From assembly GCA_041650805.1 (NCBI GenBank), contig JBAZKM010000009.1:1-64000 (forward strand): 64,000 bases of DNA, in the 5' to 3' direction. This document shows positions 59,771 through 64,000 of this stretch, piece by piece. Both the position numbers and the translations under genes were made by a program. Within the stretch, counting starts at the first letter, position 1; each line of letters opens with the position of its first letter. Below the pieces are notes generated by a model. That model had not been told where the DNA came from, did not search any database, and saw nothing but the letters and a program-made list of their open reading frames with translations. Source of the DNA: Candidatus Omnitrophota bacterium. Lineage in GTDB: Bacteria; Omnitrophota; Gorgyraeia; 2-01-FULL-45-10.

Positions 59771-60442
59771 TTAATATATTTGCGGAGTCCGCGTCATCCA
59801 GTGGACGAACCTGTTGGCATCGTCCTTCTCTGCCTTCCTGTAGAGATACATCATGAGCTCATAGGGTCTCGTATCGTTCCTCAATACGACCCTGCGCGTC
59901 AGGGTGTAGCAGAAGTCCAGCAAACGCGCGGGGTCTACGTACAATTTGTCCTTGTCCTGATAGTCGACCCTTCCGGAGAAGACGTCGAACGCAAGGGCGC
60001 CTCTCGTCAAAGAGAACATCTTCTTCACCATAGCCTGCATATACTCTACAGGATCACCGTTAGTGGGCCGCAACTGGACCGTGGCGGCGCAAAAGACATA
60101 ATCGTATTGTTCATCAAAACGTTCCGTCAGGATGTCCTTACACAGGAAGTTGTCTTTCGGCAACCTCTTTTGAGACGCCTTTATCATGTCCGGGTTGATG
60201 TCTATACCCGTATATTTTCCCTTCCACCCGTAGCTCCTGAGGTAGTCGCAAAGGAACCCCAGGCCGCACCCAACATCGAGGAGAGAGCTCTCCTTTGCCA
60301 TCGGCTCTATGTCCGCCAGGAGGGCATACCTGTCCGTCTGCTGCCTGTCGGACCTGTATACGAGCGCCTCCTTCGTCGGACCGTACTCTTTCAGGCGGCC
60401 GGAATAGTAGGTGTTCATCTCCCGCTTACTTTTTTCGTCCAT
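59771..60442 (-). CDS. Class I SAM-dependent methyltransferase
   Basis: About 223 residues. Motif I LLDVGCGLGFLCDYL, GIDINPDMIKASQKR, EQYDYVFCAATVQL and MFSLTRGALAFDVF. The start at ATG 60442 (site AAGGAAG) excludes a basic 13-residue extension. The AATVQLRP segment is unusual where other family members have a plain acidic or hydrophobic motif. Substrate unknown. It lies between two other modification genes. Confidence 0.84.
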   Translation of the reverse strand: MDEKSKREMNTYYSGRLKEYGPTKEALVYRSDRQQTDRYALLADIEPMAKESSLLDVGCGLGFLCDYLRSYGWKGKYTGIDINPDMIKASQKRLPKDNFLCKDILTERFDEQYDYVFCAATVQLRPTNGDPVEYMQAMVKKMFSLTRGALAFDVFSGRVDYQDKDKLYVDPARLLDFCYTLTRRVVLRNDTRPYELMMYLYRKAEKDDANRFVHWMTRTPQIY

Positions 60443-60467
60443 GGGCTTCTTCCTTTCATCTCTTTTT

Positions 60468-61595
60468 TTATACAAAAGCAAGGTGCTCGTTATCCGCGTC
60501 GAGATATTCCAATATCATCTTATTCTTTTCGTTCGCGACACAGTGGTGGTTGCAGTGGATAGACGGGTTTATCTTAAAGAACGCGTTCTTATCCGAGAAC
60601 CAGAAATCCCTGAACCGGCAATCTCTTATGGAACCGATAAGACCCTCTTCCAGGTTGTACGCCTTGTCCTGGCACGGGTATATGTTAAGGTCTGCCCCTA
60701 TCACCGGCAGTATCTGGAGATACGGGCACCATGTATGGGCTTTCCTGAACTTTTCATCGAGCTCATGGTACGAGTCGTTTATCTCAAAAGTCCCGTCCGC
60801 AAGGTCGCCCGCCGCCTTCCTAATCTCCTCTTTGACCTTATCGAATATCGGCCTGTGATATAAGTTATTCTCGGCGCCGTCATTACTCGTTATGCACGGG
60901 GAGGCCTTCACGCTGTCGACGCCTATATCTTTCAAGAGCTTCATAAATCCGTAGAGATGGCCTGCGTTCGTCTTATCGATTATTATGCTCACGCCCAGAT
61001 AGCATCCGCCTCCGAGCTTCTTGAATCCCTTCATATTCTTTATCACTTTTGCGAATTCGCCTTCAGGGACGCCCCTATACGAAGAATAACTTTTGTCATC
61101 CCACCCGTCCATGGATACCCTGAGCCATGTGCCTCTCGAGGAGAATACCTCGGCCGTCTCCCCCGTCAGCCGGGAACCGTTCGTTAAGGCGGCGAACTTT
61201 ACGGCTGTCCCGGATATCTTCTTTACCGCCTTGAGGAGGTACGGGTAGCAGAACGGGTCCCCTCCGCCCGAGAAGGTGACCGCCTTCACACCCATCCCGG
61301 CTATGTCGTCGATCATCTCCATCATCTTTGCTTCCGGTATGTGGTCCGTCTTGACCATATCCTTCCCGAGCTGAAGATCATCGGCCCTATACGCGCAGTA
61401 ACTGCAGTTATGGCCGCAGACGTTCGTCGGCTTTATCCTTATATGAAGGGGCGCCATTATCTTATCCGCGCTCAAGGGAAGAGAATCGAGCTTATCCTTG
61501 AAGTGGAATATCTTCGTGCGCGTGTAGAGGAGCCCCTTCTTCCGCGCGCGCTTCCCTTTACTCGCCTTTTCCTTATTCAAAGTATATGAACTCAT
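60468..61595 (-). CDS. Radical SAM/SPASM domain protein
   Basis: 375 residues. IKPTNVCGHNCSYC is the cluster motif (about residues 61-68), then TFSGGGDPF, SMDGWDDKSYSSYRG and a SPASM-type C-terminus (WCPYLQILPVIGADLNIYPCQDKAYN, CNHHC). It resembles enzymes in glycan and nucleotide-sugar loci, often annotated only as radical SAM/SPASM. Flanked by methyltransferases on both sides (23-base overlap with one), so a modified sugar is likely. No precursor peptide is nearby. Confidence 0.86.
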   Translation of the reverse strand: MSSYTLNKEKASKGKRARKKGLLYTRTKIFHFKDKLDSLPLSADKIMAPLHIRIKPTNVCGHNCSYCAYRADDLQLGKDMVKTDHIPEAKMMEMIDDIAGMGVKAVTFSGGGDPFCYPYLLKAVKKISGTAVKFAALTNGSRLTGETAEVFSSRGTWLRVSMDGWDDKSYSSYRGVPEGEFAKVIKNMKGFKKLGGGCYLGVSIIIDKTNAGHLYGFMKLLKDIGVDSVKASPCITSNDGAENNLYHRPIFDKVKEEIRKAAGDLADGTFEINDSYHELDEKFRKAHTWCPYLQILPVIGADLNIYPCQDKAYNLEEGLIGSIRDCRFRDFWFSDKNAFFKINPSIHCNHHCVANEKNKMILEYLDADNEHLAFV

Positions 61596-62241
61596 AGTCC
61601 CCGCTGTATCCGGATCTGTCGAATAACCATACCCACGATGCCGGACTGAAAAACGCCTCGCACGTCAATGCCCAGCACTGCAGGTTGAACAGCTCCGCTT
61701 CGTTCCTGTAGCTCTCAACGGCTACGTATTTATCCCTGCCTACCCTCTCGATCTCCTTCAGGGCCGGCGCCAGATCCTTCACCTGCAGGTTGTGAAGGGT
61801 CGTTATCGATATCACAAGGTCAAACTCCTTATCCTTGAACGGGTATAGCTCTTCGGCCCTGTGGACGAATAGCTCGCCCCTTATCTCCTCTTTTGCATTC
61901 TCTATCGCGTATCTGGATATGTCGAATCCGGCGATCCTGGAACCGGGGAGGAGCCGTTTGAGCTCATAGAGCAGAAAACCCTTGCCGCATCCGACGTCGA
62001 GGATCTTCGCGTCCTTCTGGAGACGATAGTGCTTTATCATCTCCTCTGCCACCGCCTTCCACCTGCCGTCGTACCTGTAGCCGCCGTACCCGTATCGCCT
62101 GTCGCCGTCCCAGTAATCCTTGCCGTACTCTTTGGCGACCTTCATGCAATGGACCTTATCGTCGGTCATCCTGCCGACATAATCCCTCTTCGTCTTCTTA
62201 TGTAACGGCGTTATGAAATTCACCGGTTTTCCCATATTCAC
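61573..62241 (-). CDS. Class I SAM-dependent methyltransferase
   Basis: 222 residues. KILDVGCGKGFLLYEL, GFDISRYAIENAKEE, EELYPFKDKEFDLVISITTLHN and ERVGRDKYVAVESYR. The Trp-rich C-terminus (CEAFFSPASWVWLFDRSGYSGDYEFIYFE) is unusual. Start GTG at 62241 overlaps the transketolase stop by four bases; an ATG at 62235 with a GGTGA site is almost as likely. Likely sugar-nucleotide or lipid-linked methylation. Confidence 0.84.
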   Translation of the reverse strand: MNMGKPVNFITPLHKKTKRDYVGRMTDDKVHCMKVAKEYGKDYWDGDRRYGYGGYRYDGRWKAVAEEMIKHYRLQKDAKILDVGCGKGFLLYELKRLLPGSRIAGFDISRYAIENAKEEIRGELFVHRAEELYPFKDKEFDLVISITTLHNLQVKDLAPALKEIERVGRDKYVAVESYRNEAELFNLQCWALTCEAFFSPASWVWLFDRSGYSGDYEFIYFE

Positions 62242-63164
62242 CGCCCCAGTAGTTTCTTCGCCGCGCGTACGATATCCGTCTTTGAGAGGCCATTCATCTC
62301 TTTCATCTCCTGATATGTCCCGTATCCGGATGGGAATACCCCTTCCAGTCCCAGCCGTTTAAATTTAAAGGAAGGGTCTTTCCCCTCTTCCAATACGGTC
62401 TCCGCCACTATACTACCGAGGCCGCCGAGTATCGTATGCTCCTCTACGGTCAGTATCGCACCCGTCTCGGCCGCCGCTTTGAGGATGATCGCCTTATCGA
62501 TCGGCTTTACGGTATGTATATTTATCACCCTGGCGGAGATACCGCCTCTCTTCAATTCTTCCGCTGCCTGAAGGACATCATGTACTATACCGCCTGTAGC
62601 GATGATGGCTATATCGTCCCCGTCCCTCAGCGTGACCCCCCGGCCCGGTTTGAAACCATATGCCTTATCATATATCTTTGGCGTGCCTCCTGTGGCAAGG
62701 CGTATATATACAGGCCCGTCTATCCCGGCTGCCGCAGAGGTCACTTCCCTGGCCTCAATAGGATCGGCCGGAGAGAATATCGTCATCTCCGGGAGGGACC
62801 GCATGATAGATATATCCTTCGTCGCCTGATGCGTTGGGCCCAGCGTGCTGTATACAAAACCGACGCCTATCCCGACCAGCTTCACGTTCATCTTCTGGAG
62901 GCAGACGTCATTCCTTATCTGCTCAAAAGCCCTCATTGTGAGGAAGCAGGCGATGGTGTACGCGAACGGTATCTTCCCACATGCGGCCAGGCCTGCGGCG
63001 ACGCTCACCATATTCGCCTCCGAGATACCGAAGTTCAAAAATTGGCCGGGCAGCTCCTCCCTGTACCTGTCATAGACGATCGCGCCGTTGTCCGCCACAA
63101 GGGAGAGTATCCGCTTATCCTTTTTAGCCAGTTCGTAAAGAGCGGCCACGTATGCGTTCCTCAT
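62238..63164 (-). CDS. Transketolase C-terminal half (pyrimidine-binding subunit)
   Basis: 308 residues, equal to the pyrimidine-binding plus C-terminal domains of transketolase. FGISEANMVSVAAGLAACGKIPFAYT (thiamine-diphosphate catalytic Glu), YSTLGPTHQATKDISIMRSLP and IIATGGIVHDVLQAAEELKRGG. Works with the next gene upstream as one split enzyme. Within glycan loci split transketolases make unusual sugars such as heptoses or branched-chain sugars. ATGA overlap with its partner. Confidence 0.9.
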   Translation of the reverse strand: MRNAYVAALYELAKKDKRILSLVADNGAIVYDRYREELPGQFLNFGISEANMVSVAAGLAACGKIPFAYTIACFLTMRAFEQIRNDVCLQKMNVKLVGIGVGFVYSTLGPTHQATKDISIMRSLPEMTIFSPADPIEAREVTSAAAGIDGPVYIRLATGGTPKIYDKAYGFKPGRGVTLRDGDDIAIIATGGIVHDVLQAAEELKRGGISARVINIHTVKPIDKAIILKAAAETGAILTVEEHTILGGLGSIVAETVLEEGKDPSFKFKRLGLEGVFPSGYGTYQEMKEMNGLSKTDIVRAAKKLLGR

Positions 63165-63997
63165 TGCCGGGGCCCCTCAAGCGTATCCATCTCAAGCTCT
63201 CTGCATATCATCTCGGTCTCTTTCCTGTCGGGCAGGCGGAAGTGCCAGATCGGCACGTTCTCCATGAAGGAGACACCCTTACCCTTTACCGTATGCGCTA
63301 TTACCAGATTCGGCTTTCCCCTGACGAACGGCACTGACGCGAACGTCTTTCGGAGTTCAGGTATATTATGTCCGTCCACTTCTTTCACCGCCCAACCGAA
63401 GGCCTTCCACTTATCGGCCAGGGGCTCGAGCGATATTATATTCTCTATCCTGTCCATCGCCTGCAGTTTATTGTAATCGATGATGACGGTAAGGTTATCG
63501 AGCTTATGCTGCGGCGCGAATAACGCCGCCTCCCATACCGATCCCTCCTGGCATTCCCCGTCGCCCAGTAGTACAAATACCCTGTAATCCTTCTTATCCA
63601 TCTTCGCCGCGAGCGCCATCCCCATCCCGAACGGGAAGCCGTGTCCCAGGGCCCCGGTAGATGCCTCGACCCCGGGCACCTTGTGCATATCGGGGTGTCC
63701 CCCCAGGATGGTGCCGCGCCTTCCGAATGTATCGAGATGGCTCTTATCAAAAAATCCGCTGTCCGCAAGGACCGCGTATAGCGCAACGCCTGCATGGCCT
63801 TTGCTCAGTATGAACCTGTCCCTCGCGGGGTCCTTCGGCCTTTTAGTATCTATCTTCAGGATGCCGTTATAAAGGACCGTGAGTATCTCTACTATCGAAA
63901 GCGAGGCGGGTATGTGGCCGCCGCCGCCTTTACAGATCGTCTTTATTATGACCTGCCTGATATCCCTTGCCCTGGTCCTGAGGTCCGCCGTATTCAT
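63161..63997 (-). CDS. Transketolase N-terminal half (thiamine-diphosphate-binding subunit)
   Basis: 278 residues. The ThDP motif is GDGECQEGSVWEAALFA(P)Q with IDYNKLQAMD, LSKGHAGVALYAV and GHGFPFGMGMALAA, typical of the N-terminal transketolase subunit. ATG at 63997, three bases from the window edge, has no upstream sequence for a ribosome binding site to be judged. It could also belong to a larger sugar-synthesis unit continuing to the right. Confidence 0.9.
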   Translation of the reverse strand: MNTADLRTRARDIRQVIIKTICKGGGGHIPASLSIVEILTVLYNGILKIDTKRPKDPARDRFILSKGHAGVALYAVLADSGFFDKSHLDTFGRRGTILGGHPDMHKVPGVEASTGALGHGFPFGMGMALAAKMDKKDYRVFVLLGDGECQEGSVWEAALFAPQHKLDNLTVIIDYNKLQAMDRIENIISLEPLADKWKAFGWAVKEVDGHNIPELRKTFASVPFVRGKPNLVIAHTVKGKGVSFMENVPIWHFRLPDRKETEMICRELEMDTLEGPRQ

Positions 63998-64000
63998 CGT

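Noticed and set aside
1..64000. tRNA, rRNA, insertion sequence or prophage genes
   Set aside because: No recognisable transposase, integrase or phage gene was found, and the gaps are too small for tRNA genes except at 1-149 and 34589-34758, where no cloverleaf was seen.

Overview
This window is a dense, almost entirely minus-strand block of about 59 genes from a bacterium that appears to be a diderm: a GT9 heptosyltransferase-type enzyme, an O-antigen-ligase-type polymerase/ligase, a WecA/TagO-type initiating transferase and an MsbA-type ABC exporter all occur. Base composition is moderately GC-rich, AUA (Ile) and AGG (Arg) codons are frequent, and radical SAM and glycosyltransferase genes are very abundant. 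This fits an uncultured candidate-phylum bacterium such as Omnitrophota. That placement is an inference from style and gene content, not from a marker gene.

Layout, read in the direction of transcription (high to low coordinates). (A) 64000-56000: a split transketolase pair, three SAM methyltransferases, a radical SAM/SPASM protein, a DegT-type sugar aminotransferase, a WbuC-type cupin and a sulfotransferase. (B) 56000-41500: a B12-binding radical SAM protein, a stand-alone AICAR-transformylase-domain protein, APS kinase, an asparagine-synthetase homologue, an aldehyde dehydrogenase, a DMT-family transporter, two small radical SAM/SPASM enzymes, a class II aldolase, a third large radical SAM/SPASM enzyme, a fold-type I aminotransferase homologue whose PLP lysine is replaced by Arg, a nucleoside phosphorylase and ATP sulfurylase. 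(C) 41500-34759: a TIGR04372-like glycosyltransferase, an MsbA-like ABC transporter and two large polytopic membrane proteins. (D) 34758-34589: the only sizeable intergenic gap. It holds a 77-bp near-palindrome built of 8-bp repeats and a good sigma70-type promoter. (E) 34588-3123: a surface-polysaccharide locus with a GT4-DUF218 fusion, GtrB/DPM1-like transferases, four SDR epimerase/dehydratases (three of them here in tight operon context plus the paratose-epimerase-like one), DegT aminotransferase, WecA-like transferase, O-antigen ligase, heptosyltransferase, four tandemly arranged or nearby GT2 paralogues with a shared C-terminal extension, two WaaE-like GT2s, an SGNH hydrolase, several GT39/ArnT-like membrane proteins, GmhB phosphatase, an MGDG-synthase-like GT28, a family 4 uracil-DNA glycosylase and a B12-radical SAM protein. 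(F) 3119-150: housekeeping priA and fmt, co-directional and only a few bases apart from the glycan genes.

How the parts may work together: activated sugars are made by the SDRs, aminotransferases, GmhB and transketolase. They are assembled on undecaprenyl phosphate by the WecA-like enzyme and many GTs, exported or flipped (MsbA-like), ligated (O-antigen ligase) and decorated by methylation and probably by PAPS-dependent sulfation (Sat + CysC + sulfotransferase, with no APS reductase in view). Embedded in block B is a less conventional set (three SPASM radical SAMs, Lys-less aminotransferase homologue, AsnB, nucleoside phosphorylase, class II aldolase, ALDH, lone AICARFT, transporter). I regard it as the best candidate for an undescribed pathway, either a glycan modification, a small-molecule pathway, or radical SAM chemistry coupled to 5'-deoxyadenosine salvage. 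No tRNA, rRNA, CRISPR, insertion sequence or prophage gene was recognised.
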